The notes beneath the pieces were generated by a model. It ran no database searches. It worked only from the letters and a program-made list of their open reading frames with translations, and was not told the DNA's origin. A stretch of 64,000 nucleotides of DNA from Rhizobiaceae bacterium (GTDB lineage Bacteria; Pseudomonadota; Alphaproteobacteria; Rhizobiales; Rhizobiaceae): assembly GCA_017643025.1 (NCBI GenBank), contig JAEPOG010000005.1, positions 496,001 to 560,000 on the forward strand. The letters run 5' to 3'. A program made the translations under genes and the position numbers. Below are positions 29,362-37,962 of the stretch, one piece after another. Within the stretch, counting starts at the first letter, position 1. Every line of letters begins with the position of its first letter.

Positions 29362-31620
29362 ATGGGACAGAGCCTGCTGCCGCCCGGCGACAAGGGCGGC
29401 GACCATATCGAACCGGTCGACCTGAGGAAGGCGCTCGAGGAGCGCTACCTCGCCTATGCGCTCTCCACCATCATGCACCGCGCGCTGCCCGACGTGCGCG
29501 ACGGGCTGAAGCCCGTCCACCGCCGCATCCTGCACGCCATGCGCCTTGCCCGGCTCGAGCCCGGCACGCGGTTCTCCAAATGCGCGGCCATCGTCGGCGA
29601 CGTGATGGGCAAGTTCCATCCGCATGGCGACCAGTCGATCTACGACGCGCTGGTGCGCCTGGCGCAGCCCTTCGCCATGCGTTACCCGCTGGTCGACGGC
29701 CAGGGCAATTTCGGCAATATCGACGGCGATGGCGCCGCCGCCATGCGCTACACCGAGGCGCGCATGACGGAAGCCGCCGCCGAGATCCTCGAAGGCATCG
29801 CCGAGGACGCGGTCGATTTCCGCCTCACCTACAATGAGGAGGACGAGGAGCCCGTCGTGCTGCCGGGCGCCTTCCCGAACCTGCTCGCCAACGGCTCGTC
29901 CGGCATCGCCGTCGGCATGGCGACCTCGATCCCGCCGCACAATGCCGCCGAGCTCTGCGCCGCCGCGATCGACCTCATCGACAACCCCGCTGCATCCGTC
30001 GCCGACCTCATGCGCCATGTCGAAGGCCCGGACTTCCCAACCGGCGGCATCGTCGTCGACGACCGCGCCGCAATCCTCGACGCCTACGAGACCGGCCGCG
30101 GCGCCTTCCGCCTGCGCGCCCGCTGGGAGACCGAGGATCAGGGCCGAGGCACCTGGACGGCAATCGTCACCGAAATCCCCTACGGCGTGCAGAAGTCGAA
30201 GCTGATCGAGAAGATCGCCGAGCTCATCATCGCCCGCAAGCTGCCGCTCGTTGAGGACGTGCGCGACGAGAGCGCCGAGGACATCCGCCTCGTGCTGGTG
30301 CCCAAGTCCCGCACCGTCGATCCCGCGCTCATGATGGAATCGCTCTTCCGCCTCACCGACCTCGAGGTGCGCTTCCCGCTCAACATGAACGTGCTGTCGC
30401 GCGGCAAGGTGCCCGGCGTGCTGTCGCTCAAGCAGGTGCTCACCGAATGGCTCGCCCACCGCCGTGAGGTGCTTCAGCGCCGCTCCCGCCATCGGCTGGC
30501 TGCCATCGAGCGCCGGCTGGAAATCCTCTCCGGCTACCTCATCGCCTATCTCAACATCGACGAGGTGATCAGGATCATCCGCGAGGAGGACGAGCCCAAG
30601 CCGGTGATGATGGCGCGCTTCTCGCTGTCAGACACGCAGGCCGAGGCCATCCTCAACATGCGCCTGCGCGCCCTGCGCAAGCTGGAAGAATTCGAGATCC
30701 GCAAGGAGCACGACGCGCTGACGGCCGAAAAGGGCGAGATCGAATCCCTGCTCGCCTCCGAAAAGAAGCAGTGGGCCACCGTGCGCTGGCAGGTCGGCGA
30801 GACGGCCAGGAAATACGCCAAGGATACCGAGCTCGGCGCCCGCCGCACCACCTTCTCGGTCGCGCCCGAGCACGACCTCGGCGACATCCACCACGCCATG
30901 GTGGAGAAGGAGCCGGTCACCGTCGTGGTCTCCGAAAAGGGCTGGCTGCGCGCCATGAAGGGCCATCTGGCCGATTTCTCCGCGCTCACCTTCAAGGAGG
31001 GCGACGCCCTCAAGCTCGCCTTCCACGCCCAGACCACCGACAAGGTGCTGGTCTTCACCACGGGCGGCAAGTTCTTCACCATCGGCGTCGACCGGCTGCC
31101 CGGCGGCCGCGGCCATGGCGAGCCGATCCGCATCATGGTCGACATGGAGAACGACCAGGCCATCGTCACCGCCTTCGCGCACGACCCGGCGAGAAAGCTG
31201 CTGCTCGTCAGCCATGCCGGCAACGGCTTTGTCGCGCCGGAGGCCGAGATGGTCGCCAACACGCGCAAGGGCCGGCAGGTGATGAATGTGAAGTCGCCCG
31301 ACGAGGCGGCCATCTGCGTGCGCGTCGAGGCCGACGCCGATCAGGTCGCTATCGTCGGCGACAACCGCAAGCTGCTCGTCTTCCCGCTGGCCGACATTCC
31401 GGAGATGACCCGCGGCAAGGGCGTGCGGCTGCAGAAATACAAGGATGGCGGCGTCAAGGACGCCAAGACCTTCACGCTGGCTCAGGGCCTGTCATGGGTG
31501 GACTCGGCCGAGCGTACCTTCGTCAAGCCGGCCGAGGAACTGGCCGAATGGCAGGGAGCGCGGGCCAGCGCCGGACGCATGGTGCCCAAGGGATTTCCTA
31601 GGACAGGGAAGTTTGGGTGA
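29362..31620 (+). CDS. parC: DNA topoisomerase IV subunit A
   Basis: A 752-residue type IIA topoisomerase subunit that breaks and rejoins DNA to decatenate chromosomes. It opens with [20 protein letters not shown], then [20 protein letters not shown], and the catalytic tyrosine lies in [12 protein letters not shown] near residue 131. The C-terminal beta-propeller (about 500-740) includes [20 protein letters not shown] and a [11 protein letters not shown] box. It ends 16 nt before the stop of a convergent, AT-rich RelA/SpoT-like gene, marking the edge of a probable insertion. Confidence 0.96.
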   Translation: MGQSLLPPGDKGGDHIEPVDLRKALEERYLAYALSTIMHRALPDVRDGLKPVHRRILHAMRLARLEPGTRFSKCAAIVGDVMGKFHPHGDQSIYDALVRLAQPFAMRYPLVDGQGNFGNIDGDGAAAMRYTEARMTEAAAEILEGIAEDAVDFRLTYNEEDEEPVVLPGAFPNLLANGSSGIAVGMATSIPPHNAAELCAAAIDLIDNPAASVADLMRHVEGPDFPTGGIVVDDRAAILDAYETGRGAFRLRARWETEDQGRGTWTAIVTEIPYGVQKSKLIEKIAELIIARKLPLVEDVRDESAEDIRLVLVPKSRTVDPALMMESLFRLTDLEVRFPLNMNVLSRGKVPGVLSLKQVLTEWLAHRREVLQRRSRHRLAAIERRLEILSGYLIAYLNIDEVIRIIREEDEPKPVMMARFSLSDTQAEAILNMRLRALRKLEEFEIRKEHDALTAEKGEIESLLASEKKQWATVRWQVGETARKYAKDTELGARRTTFSVAPEHDLGDIHHAMVEKEPVTVVVSEKGWLRAMKGHLADFSALTFKEGDALKLAFHAQTTDKVLVFTTGGKFFTIGVDRLPGGRGHGEPIRIMVDMENDQAIVTAFAHDPARKLLLVSHAGNGFVAPEAEMVANTRKGRQVMNVKSPDEAAICVRVEADADQVAIVGDNRKLLVFPLADIPEMTRGKGVRLQKYKDGGVKDAKTFTLAQGLSWVDSAERTFVKPAEELAEWQGARASAGRMVPKGFPRTGKFG

Positions 31621-31636
31621 GGTGAAGATCGCAAAA

Positions 31637-32581
31637 CTATACCGTAATTGGGTTAGGGATCGACTTCGCTTCCGGAAACAACGAAATAAGTTCATTCGTT
31701 ACGTAGTAGCTTCTTTTTCTACGGCCACCAGTTTCGAGCAATCCTTCCTTGTGTAAAGCCACAATCGAAAGCTGAAATAGGGATACAGAGCTAGGAAAGC
31801 TGTCTTTTTGCTGCGTAGCAAAATCCCGGATCTTTTCCATTGCTTTAGATAGGTTCTTTCGCCGATTTTGTATCGAGTTATAGACGTTCTCGCCGAGGCG
31901 CCTTCCATTCACGGGCCTTAATTCGCTTGGAATTATTCTTGTGGCGACAAGTTCGTCGAACATTGCGGTGATTTGTGCGCTTGCAGCCGCATCGGTTCGA
32001 GTGACCCGTTTCACGGCCTTAGAACTGGTTTTGAAGCGCGAGAAGGTTCTATCTGCTGACTCAATTTGAGCCATCAACTCGGCGGCCAACCGGCTAGCTC
32101 GTTCGTCATAGGATTGCGCTTTGTAAACCAGCGAATGTGTGATCTTAGACCAAGCATGTTGGAGTAGTGTACGAATCTGAACCTCAAAAATGAAATTTTC
32201 GATCTCAGGCCGATTTCCCATTTTGTCAGATAAGCGACAATAAACTCTCGTGCAGTCAAAATCAAATGAACGCTCATCTCGTAGGGTGCTACGAGATTTA
32301 ACTCGTTCCACCAAAAAAGCTTTTCGCAAGAACGCTTTTGCTTCTCGCTCCTGAGAAAGAGTGTCTATGATGACAGAGAATGCGACTATGTCATCGATTT
32401 CCTCAAGGTTTGCGTACCTTCCAGTTTCTATCTTGTCGCGCAACGACTCGGGGGCCTTGATACGTTGGACAAGGGAAAACGATCTCTTTGTACAGAATTC
32501 GGACAACGCACTGGCGGCCTCGCTAGCGATAGCCTCAATCAGCGAGACGTTTTCTGTATATGTCTGCTCGATGGTTTTCAC
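31637..32581 (-). CDS. divergent RelA/SpoT-domain protein
   Basis: A 314-residue protein with a RelA/SpoT nucleotidyltransferase fold at about residues 35-165. Recognisable parts are RIKAPESLRDKI (G-loop-like), LEEIDDIVAFSVII (metal-Asp region), FEVQIRTLLQHAW and THSLVYK, which match the conserved EIQIRT...EH...YK end of alarmone synthetases. The usual Arg after the Asp motif and the GY-x-S-x-H loop are not recognisable, so ppGpp synthesis is uncertain; a different pyrophosphate or toxin activity is possible. The last 120 residues look like a winged-helix-type segment. A GTG start with AGGAGAG upstream overlaps the DUF262 stop by 4 nt. Base composition is AT-rich. Confidence 0.7.
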   Translation of the reverse strand: MKTIEQTYTENVSLIEAIASEAASALSEFCTKRSFSLVQRIKAPESLRDKIETGRYANLEEIDDIVAFSVIIDTLSQEREAKAFLRKAFLVERVKSRSTLRDERSFDFDCTRVYCRLSDKMGNRPEIENFIFEVQIRTLLQHAWSKITHSLVYKAQSYDERASRLAAELMAQIESADRTFSRFKTSSKAVKRVTRTDAAASAQITAMFDELVATRIIPSELRPVNGRRLGENVYNSIQNRRKNLSKAMEKIRDFATQQKDSFPSSVSLFQLSIVALHKEGLLETGGRRKRSYYVTNELISLFPEAKSIPNPITV

Positions 32582-33627
32582 AGCTCTCCTCTGATTACGG
32601 ACTTGGTAATATCAATGCGTGTTCTACGAGGTCCGGCATCATTTGATGCAGCGCGAGCAGCGTCCAAGTATCTAGATTCGTGCGGTGCTTGAACTGCTGG
32701 AACCGGTTCCCTTTCCAGTTCGCGCAGTCGCCCGACCCACCGTGACAAATTTCGCGCAGTGACCCCAGCATCGGGGCATTGACCGTCTCGCTGGAGTTCG
32801 ATAACGGCCGCAAACAGTGAATAAAAGTCTGCTTGGTTTTTGAGGCGGCTAGCGGTGATCGCTGGACCATCTTGAGTTCGAGCAATGTCCCTGATGTATT
32901 CTATGGCATTCCGGAATGCGGCCACGGTAGCGTTTGCCTGGTCCCATTGTTCCTCGCGATCTCGGAATGCCTTATCCAAATCAGACTGAGAAATGGAACG
33001 CTCTCCTTGTTCGATAAATAGGAGCATAGTGGCTACATTTTCGACGTCCTTCATTTGTCGTCTTGACTGGGGAGAAATATTGGGAAAATTGGCAGGCAGG
33101 ACATTGTCCATGTGAGTTGATAAATCTTCGGCATGATTGATAAAATAGCCAGAAAAGAGCGCATGACGGAGTTCTTGATGGGTGAGTCGGGCAACATTTT
33201 TATTTATTCTATTGAATATGTCATTAATTATTGTTTCGTTTTCTTGTTCGATAAATTCGACTGAAAACGCGTAACGCCAAACACCGAGCTTTGCCTCATC
33301 ACGAAGTCCACTAAAAAGAAGGCCTCGAAGATCCATATTAGGATAATCATCGGAGATGGGTATGCGATCGGTTACAAAATCGAACAAAGTTGTAAGGCGT
33401 TGCTTCCCATCAACGACCTTGTATCGAAAAGAACCATCTGCTCGGATTTCTTCGTAAAGAAAGATTGCAGGGCAAGGATAGTTTAAAAGGACGGTTGTTA
33501 TGAAGTCACTGCGAAATCGTTCGGGCCATACACTCCGACGTTGATATGGCGGTGCCAGATCTAACTGCTCACGTTGCCACAGGTCGTGCAGCCAACCAAA
33601 CGGACGGAACTCGGCGCGTCTTTGCAT
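32578..33627 (-). CDS. DUF262 domain-containing protein
   Basis: A 349-residue protein whose N-terminal 200 residues form a DUF262 (ParB/GmrS-like) domain. It shows PPYQRRSVWPERFRSDFI at about residues 26-43 and VVDGKQRLTTLFDFV near 70-84, the DGQQR NTPase motif with Gln changed to Lys. DUF262 proteins include the NTPase half of GmrSD restriction enzymes and SspE, acting on nucleic acids with NTP turnover. No C-terminal HNH (DUF1524) nuclease is seen; the remaining 150 residues are helical and unassigned. It is first in a coupled two-gene operon with the RelA/SpoT-like gene, in visibly AT-rich DNA unlike the flanks. Confidence 0.8.
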   Translation of the reverse strand: MQRRAEFRPFGWLHDLWQREQLDLAPPYQRRSVWPERFRSDFITTVLLNYPCPAIFLYEEIRADGSFRYKVVDGKQRLTTLFDFVTDRIPISDDYPNMDLRGLLFSGLRDEAKLGVWRYAFSVEFIEQENETIINDIFNRINKNVARLTHQELRHALFSGYFINHAEDLSTHMDNVLPANFPNISPQSRRQMKDVENVATMLLFIEQGERSISQSDLDKAFRDREEQWDQANATVAAFRNAIEYIRDIARTQDGPAITASRLKNQADFYSLFAAVIELQRDGQCPDAGVTARNLSRWVGRLRELEREPVPAVQAPHESRYLDAARAASNDAGPRRTRIDITKSVIRGEL

Positions 33628-34365
33628 TTGCGACTCTCGTATTCGTTGCTTCCGAGGCGTATTCTGAGCTAACGGCTGATCTAGAGCTAGCCTGAATATT
33701 TTGCCCGATCAGACTCTCATTACCGTCATAGTCGCTGTTATCCGGTTCGCAAGTGTCGTTCGGCGTTCAAGTGCTGAACCGTTCGTTCTGCGTCACTTCT
33801 TGTTATGACGGCTCGGTCGGCGGGGACAAAACCTAGCAAGGATGCTCGTATCCGCTGAAGCAGCTGGAAAATTATCCCACACTTCGTCACCTCCCTTACC
33901 CTTTGGCCATCTCCCTGCGCGGGAACACGGGTCATGAACCGGATGAGCGTGGCAGGGGACGGTGCCGGATCGGCGGCGTGAAAGGTGACGCCGCTGGGCG
34001 ATGAGCCCCCAGCTCCGGGCCCGTGTTGGTGGCCGCGTCTTCGCCGCTTGATTGGTGGCGAGCCGGAGGAAGCCAGAAGACCGGCTTTCCTCCCGAGCGG
34101 CAGACCCTGGTGGACTTGTCCAGCCGGGGCGAGCGCGCAAGCGCCACTCGGGGCAAGAACACCGGCGGGCGCGTGACAGGCGTCACAAAAATAGAAGCCA
34201 GAGACGTCTGTCATGCGTCCGCTTCCCCCGACGCCATCCCGAAGGGATTGCGTCAAAGCGCCCAGCGAAGTTCCGAAGGAACCTTCGCGAAACGGCGCGT
34301 TTCACACCCCGGCCATCGCGGCGCGGGAACGCTTTCGCGCACCCAATTCACAAGAGGCAAATCCC
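33628..34365. other. 0.7-kb non-coding region with tandem hairpins
   Basis: No convincing gene is seen on either strand; open frames here lack family features and ribosome sites. The left part (33628-33900) is AT-rich and should hold the leftward promoter of the DUF262 operon. From about 33970 it turns GC-rich and folds readily: stems at 33973-33994 (7 bp), 34065-34093 (10 bp with a bulge), 34130-34150 (with a GCAA tetraloop) and 34171-34216 (14 bp with two G-U pairs). This may be an uncharacterised structured RNA or the leader of the small gene at 34366. A B12-box-like hexanucleotide context is present but the riboswitch core is not. Confidence 0.45.
34171..34216. repeat. 14-bp inverted repeat (long hairpin)
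   Basis: Arms 34171-34184 and 34203-34216 pair over 14 positions with two G-U wobbles around an 18-nt A-rich loop. The left arm itself contains a smaller palindrome (GTGAC/GTCAC at 34173-34186). It is not followed by a T-run on the plus strand, so it is not an obvious terminator. Confidence 0.55.
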
Positions 34366-34695
34366 ATGAAAAAGCCCGCCATCCTCCCGCCCATCGTCCT
34401 CGACGCACTCAATGAGGCGATGCGCATTGCCGCCAGAAGGGATGGCGCGCCGCGCCGCTGCCAGAAGAAGGCCTGCCGCCGCTCCGGTCGCTGCCATGCC
34501 GAACTCGACGAGCACGGCTGCCCCGCCTGCGCCGGCGGCATGTCCGCCCGCGCCGAGGCCTCGGCCGTCGACATGCTGGTGTTTCTCTATGCGTGGAGAC
34601 GGAAAGCCGAACTGGCGGCGACGCCTATTCCCTCTCCCGGTTCACGGGGAGAGGGTGGCCCGAAGGGCCGGGTGAGGGGCAGCGCCTACGCCTGA
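34366..34695 (+). CDS. small cysteine-containing hypothetical protein
   Basis: A 109-residue frame starting MKKPAILPPIVLDALNEAMR with AGAGG upstream. The centre has a run of cysteines and basic residues, RRCQKKACRRSGRCH and GCPACAGG at about residues 25-55, which could bind zinc. A hydrophobic helix VDMLVFLYAWRR follows. The last 25 residues (from TPIPSPGSRGEGG) are encoded by an intergenic palindromic repeat, so the original C-terminus may have been replaced. I do not recognise the family and cannot assign a function. Confidence 0.5.
   Translation: MKKPAILPPIVLDALNEAMRIAARRDGAPRRCQKKACRRSGRCHAELDEHGCPACAGGMSARAEASAVDMLVFLYAWRRKAELAATPIPSPGSRGEGGPKGRVRGSAYA
34630..34680 (+). repeat. palindromic intergenic repeat element, copy A
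   Basis: Contains two hairpins: CCCTCTCCC (34630-34638) with GGGAGAGGG (34647-34655), and GGCCC/GGGCC at 34657-34669, then GGGTGAGGGGC. This arrangement is typical of short dispersed palindromic elements in rhizobial and other GC-rich proteobacterial genomes. It lies inside the 3' end of the small ORF at 34366. Confidence 0.7.
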
Positions 34696-34708
34696 TGGGT
34701 TTCCGCAG

Positions 34709-34755
34709 CCCCTCATCCGCCTGCCGGCACCTTCTCCCTGCAGGCGGGGAGAAGG
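34709..34755 (-). repeat. palindromic intergenic repeat element, copy B (inverted)
   Basis: Begins CCCCTCATCC, the inverted counterpart of the end of copy A, and folds through CCTTCTCCC (34730-34738) with GGGAGAAGG (34747-34755) plus CCGCCTG/CAGGCGG. Copies A and B face each other across 28 nt. It separates the small ORF from the convergent 58-residue membrane protein gene. Confidence 0.65.
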
Positions 34756-34766
34756 AAGAATGAGTG

Positions 34767-34943
34767 CTACCCGCCCTTGCTCATCTTGAACAGCGCGCCG
34801 GCCAGTCCGAGCAGGCAGGCGCCGACGGCGATCCACTGGATCGTCGCCAGCGTGGCGCTAGGCGTCTCGGTGGCCGAGAAGATCAGCCAGCCCATGATTA
34901 CAAGCCCGATCGCGCTGATGATCGCGGAACGCCTAGGGCTCAT
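34767..34943 (-). CDS. 58-residue two-helix membrane protein
   Basis: A short frame encoding MSPRRSAIISAIGLVIMGWL and a second hydrophobic segment ending GALFKMSKGG. Two membrane helices (about residues 8-24 and 34-52) are joined by a short SATETPSATLA loop. The positive-inside rule places both ends in the cytoplasm. It lies upstream-opposite of repeat copy B and in the same direction as bpt. Small proteins of this shape are common in rhizobia and unassigned. The regular pattern supports a real gene, but there is no strong ribosome site. Confidence 0.55.
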   Translation of the reverse strand: MSPRRSAIISAIGLVIMGWLIFSATETPSATLATIQWIAVGACLLGLAGALFKMSKGG

Positions 34944-35075
34944 TGCTGTGCTCCGTCGGCCGAAGGCCGCGAGCCCAAGAGGGCGTCGCCGATCGTTCGG
35001 CGCCCTCGCGGAGCCGGTGAGCGGAGCGAACTCGGCGTGAGCGAGAACAAAAGCGGACTCATCGCCCCAATCTCC

Positions 35076-35825
35076 CTAACCTTCAAACCTCTCCCAGCCC
35101 TTGGGGCCGAGATGTTCCTGCGGCTGGAAGCGCACCTTGTAGGCCATCTTGCGCGAGCCGTTCACCCAGTAGCCGAGATAGACATGCGGCAGGCCGGCCG
35201 CGCGGGCGCGCTCGATATGGTCGAGGATCATGAAGGTGCCGAGCGAGCGGTCGGCGAGCGCCGGGTCGAAGAAGGAGTAGACCATGGAGAGCCCGTCGGC
35301 CATGCGGTCGGTCAGCGCCACCGCCGCCAGCGGCCCTTCGCCCTTGCCGGTGATGAAGCTGTCCGGCCCGCGCCGGCGGTATTCCACCACCTTGGTCTCC
35401 ACATGGCTGTCCTCCACCATCATGGCGTAGTCCAGCACCGTCATGTCCGACATGCCGCCCTTGCGGTGGCGCGAGTCGAGATAGGCGCGAAACAGCGAAT
35501 ATTGCTCGGTGGTGGGTTCGGCGTCGTGCTGCGCGCCGATCAGGTCGGCATTGCGCTGCGCCACGCGGCGCATGTTCTTGGTCGGGCTGAACTCGCCGGC
35601 CAGAATGCGCACCGACACGCAGGCGCGGCAGCTCTCGCAGGCCGGCCGGTAGGCGATGTTCTGCGAGCGGCGGAAACCGCCCTGGGTCAGAAGATCGTTG
35701 AGCTCCGGCGCGCGGCTGCCGACCAGATGCGTGAACACCTTCCGCTCGTACTGCCCGTCGATATAGGGACAGGGCGACGGCGCGGTCAGGAAGAACTGCG
35801 GGGTCTGGGTCGTGTGTTGCGTCAT
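35076..35825 (-). CDS. bpt: aspartate/glutamate leucyltransferase (arginyl-tRNA-protein transferase family)
   Basis: A 249-residue transferase that moves leucine from Leu-tRNA to N-terminal Asp or Glu of proteins, marking them for ClpAP degradation (N-degron pathway). The N-terminal cysteine cluster reads [15 protein letters not shown] and [13 protein letters not shown] near residues 62-73. The C-terminal block has [35 protein letters not shown] and GPKGWERF, all standard for the family. It lies 125 nt downstream of the RDD gene. Confidence 0.93.
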   Translation of the reverse strand: MTQHTTQTPQFFLTAPSPCPYIDGQYERKVFTHLVGSRAPELNDLLTQGGFRRSQNIAYRPACESCRACVSVRILAGEFSPTKNMRRVAQRNADLIGAQHDAEPTTEQYSLFRAYLDSRHRKGGMSDMTVLDYAMMVEDSHVETKVVEYRRRGPDSFITGKGEGPLAAVALTDRMADGLSMVYSFFDPALADRSLGTFMILDHIERARAAGLPHVYLGYWVNGSRKMAYKVRFQPQEHLGPKGWERFEG

Positions 35826-35950
35826 CGGGGCGTCGGACTATTCATGCCGGATATAAGCTTGGCCGCGGCAAAGAAAACGTCAACAGAAGAATGCCGCCCG
35901 GCGGCCAGCCGGCGTTCAAAAATTCTGGATGTGTGGTTTGTTGGCGCGCT

Positions 35951-36427
35951 CTACGGCGTCAGGTCGGCCCGCGCCACCACGGTGCCGAGCAGCAGGTCGT
36001 GCAGCGTGCGCTTGCGGTCGGCGAACAGCGTCACCAGCAGGATCAGCGGCGTAAGCACAGTGTTGGCGGCCCAGAACAGCACCGAATGCACCACCGCGAA
36101 CAGCCCGTCGACCTCGCGGCCGTCGAGGCGTTCCAACTTGATGCCCATCGCGCGCATGCCGACCGTCGCCTGGTCGGGCCCGCCGAGCGTCATCCAGATA
36201 TATGAAAGCGCCACCAGCGGGAACAGGATGGCGAACAGCATCCAGCCCAGCCCCAGCGTCAGGATGCCGAACAGGAAGACGACGACCGCGAACGGGATCA
36301 TGAGCAGGCCGACGATCAGATAGTCGATCAGGAAGGCGAAGATGCGCCTTGTGCGCACGCCCTCATAAAGCCTTGCGTCGTTGAGCCTGTCCGTGATGAT
36401 CTCGCCGTCGAGAACCGTGCTGTTCAT
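35951..36427 (-). CDS. RDD family membrane protein
   Basis: A 158-residue inner-membrane protein. The RDD motif region reads RTRRIFAFLIDYLIVGLLMI at residues 26-45, giving the conserved Arg and Asp in the first membrane helix. Further helices lie at about 47-75 and 110-130, and RTLHDLLLGTVV closes the domain. Family members have been linked to transport or ion homeostasis but most are unassigned. It precedes bpt on the same strand and is divergent from sthA. Confidence 0.88.
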   Translation of the reverse strand: MNSTVLDGEIITDRLNDARLYEGVRTRRIFAFLIDYLIVGLLMIPFAVVVFLFGILTLGLGWMLFAILFPLVALSYIWMTLGGPDQATVGMRAMGIKLERLDGREVDGLFAVVHSVLFWAANTVLTPLILLVTLFADRKRTLHDLLLGTVVARADLTP

Positions 36428-36570
36428 CGTGAGTCCTTTTCTCTCCTGTCACAGTGAGATGGGGATTAACGCTGTAGATTCAAGCCGCCGGGGGAGGGCG
36501 GTGGGTTCTCTGAAGGGGAGGTTCGGCGCGCCGGGCGAGGCGGCGCGAGGGCCAGAGGGGCAAGCGGCGC

Positions 36571-37962
36571 ATGCAACATTTCGACATGCTGGTCATCGGT
36601 TCGGGCCCGGCCGGGCGCCGCGCCGCCGTCCAGTCGGCCAAGCTCGGCAAGTCCGTGCTGGTGGTCGACAAGGGCAGGCGCCTCGGCGGCGTCTCCGTCC
36701 ACACCGGCACGATCCCGTCCAAGACCATTCGCGAGACGGTGCTCAATTTGTCCGGGTTCCGCGAGCGCGGGTTCTACGGCCGCGCCTACCGCGTCAAGCA
36801 GGACATCTCCTCCGACGACCTGATCCAGCGCCTGCACAAGACGCTCGACCACGAGGTCGAGGTTCTGCAGCACCAGTTTATGCGCAACGGCGTGAAGAGC
36901 GTCCATGCCGCCGCGCATTTCCTCGATCGCAATACCGCGCAGATCGTGTCGGAGGACAATGAGCGCTACGAGGTTGCCTTCGACAAGGCGCTGGTCGCGG
37001 TCGGTACCAGGCCCTACCGCCCCGAGCATGTGCCTTTCGACGGCAAGCGCGTCTTCGACAGCGACGAGATACTGGAGCTCCCGCACCTGCCACGCACGCT
37101 CACCGTCGTCGGCGCCGGCGTCATCGGCGTGGAATACGCCACCATCTTCTCCGCCCTCGACGTGCCGGTGACGCTGATCGAGGCGCGGGACGCCTTCCTC
37201 GAATTCGTCGATACCGAAATCGTCCAGGACCTGCTTCACCAGATGCGCGATCGCGGCATGCAGGTCCGCCTCGGCACGGCCATCAAGGAAATCCGCTCAA
37301 ATGATAACGCCGCGGAGCTCATCCTTGCCGACGGCCGCTGCGTGCGCTCCGAGTTTGTGCTCTACGCTGCAGGTCGCTCCGGCTCCATTGACGGGCTCAG
37401 GCTGGAGGCGGTGGGCATCGAGGCTGACAAGCGCGGCCGCGTCACGGTCGATCCGAAGACCTTCCAGACGGCGGCTGAAAACATCTACGCCGCCGGCGAT
37501 GTGATCGGTTTTCCGAGCCTGGCTTCCACGTCGATGGAGCAGGGTCGCGTCGCCGCCTGCCACGCTTTCGGCATGCCGCTGCCTCCGGCCCCGGAGACCT
37601 TTCCCTATGGCATCTACGCGGTACCGGAAATCTCCACAGTCGGCCAGTCGGAGGACGAAGTGCGCGCTTCCGGCGTGGCTTATGAATGCGGCCTTGCGCG
37701 CTTCCGCGAGACCTCGCGCGGCCACATCATGGGCGTCGAGAACGGCTTCCTGAAGCTGATCTTCTCGCTGGAGACCCGTCGCCTGCTCGGCGCGCATATT
37801 GTCGGCGAGGGCGCGACAGAACTGATCCATATCGGCCAGGCGGTGATCAATCTCGGCGGCACGGTCGAGTTCTTCGTCGAGAACACATTCAACTATCCGA
37901 CGCTGGCCGAGGCCTACAAGATCGCCGGCCTCGACGCCTGGAACCGTATGGGCCAGCGCTAG
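36571..37962 (+). CDS. sthA: soluble pyridine nucleotide transhydrogenase (Si-specific)
   Basis: A 463-residue FAD enzyme that exchanges hydride between NADPH and NAD+. The FAD motif MLVIGSGPAGRRAAVQSAKL lies at residues 6-25, the NAD(P) motif VVGAGVIGVEYATIFSALDV near 179-198, and the dimer interface ends NTFNYPTLAEAYK. The redox-active Cys pair of related dihydrolipoamide dehydrogenases is absent: the loop reads LGGVSVHTGTIPSK. Escherichia coli SthA keeps one Cys there, so this version has none. It converges with the histidine kinase gene, sharing stop bases. Confidence 0.9.
   Translation: MQHFDMLVIGSGPAGRRAAVQSAKLGKSVLVVDKGRRLGGVSVHTGTIPSKTIRETVLNLSGFRERGFYGRAYRVKQDISSDDLIQRLHKTLDHEVEVLQHQFMRNGVKSVHAAAHFLDRNTAQIVSEDNERYEVAFDKALVAVGTRPYRPEHVPFDGKRVFDSDEILELPHLPRTLTVVGAGVIGVEYATIFSALDVPVTLIEARDAFLEFVDTEIVQDLLHQMRDRGMQVRLGTAIKEIRSNDNAAELILADGRCVRSEFVLYAAGRSGSIDGLRLEAVGIEADKRGRVTVDPKTFQTAAENIYAAGDVIGFPSLASTSMEQGRVAACHAFGMPLPPAPETFPYGIYAVPEISTVGQSEDEVRASGVAYECGLARFRETSRGHIMGVENGFLKLIFSLETRRLLGAHIVGEGATELIHIGQAVINLGGTVEFFVENTFNYPTLAEAYKIAGLDAWNRMGQR

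Noticed and set aside
34060..34095. B12-box-like sequence (AAGCCAGAAGACCGGC) suggesting a cobalamin riboswitch
   Set aside because: The rest of the conserved core, especially the GCTGCCCCCGCAACTGT segment and a GCCACTG at the right distance upstream, was not found on either strand, and the box is explained by a simple 10-bp hairpin.
33738..34256. 172-residue minus-strand open frame in the non-coding gap
   Set aside because: No ribosome site, no recognisable domain, and it coincides with strongly self-pairing sequence.
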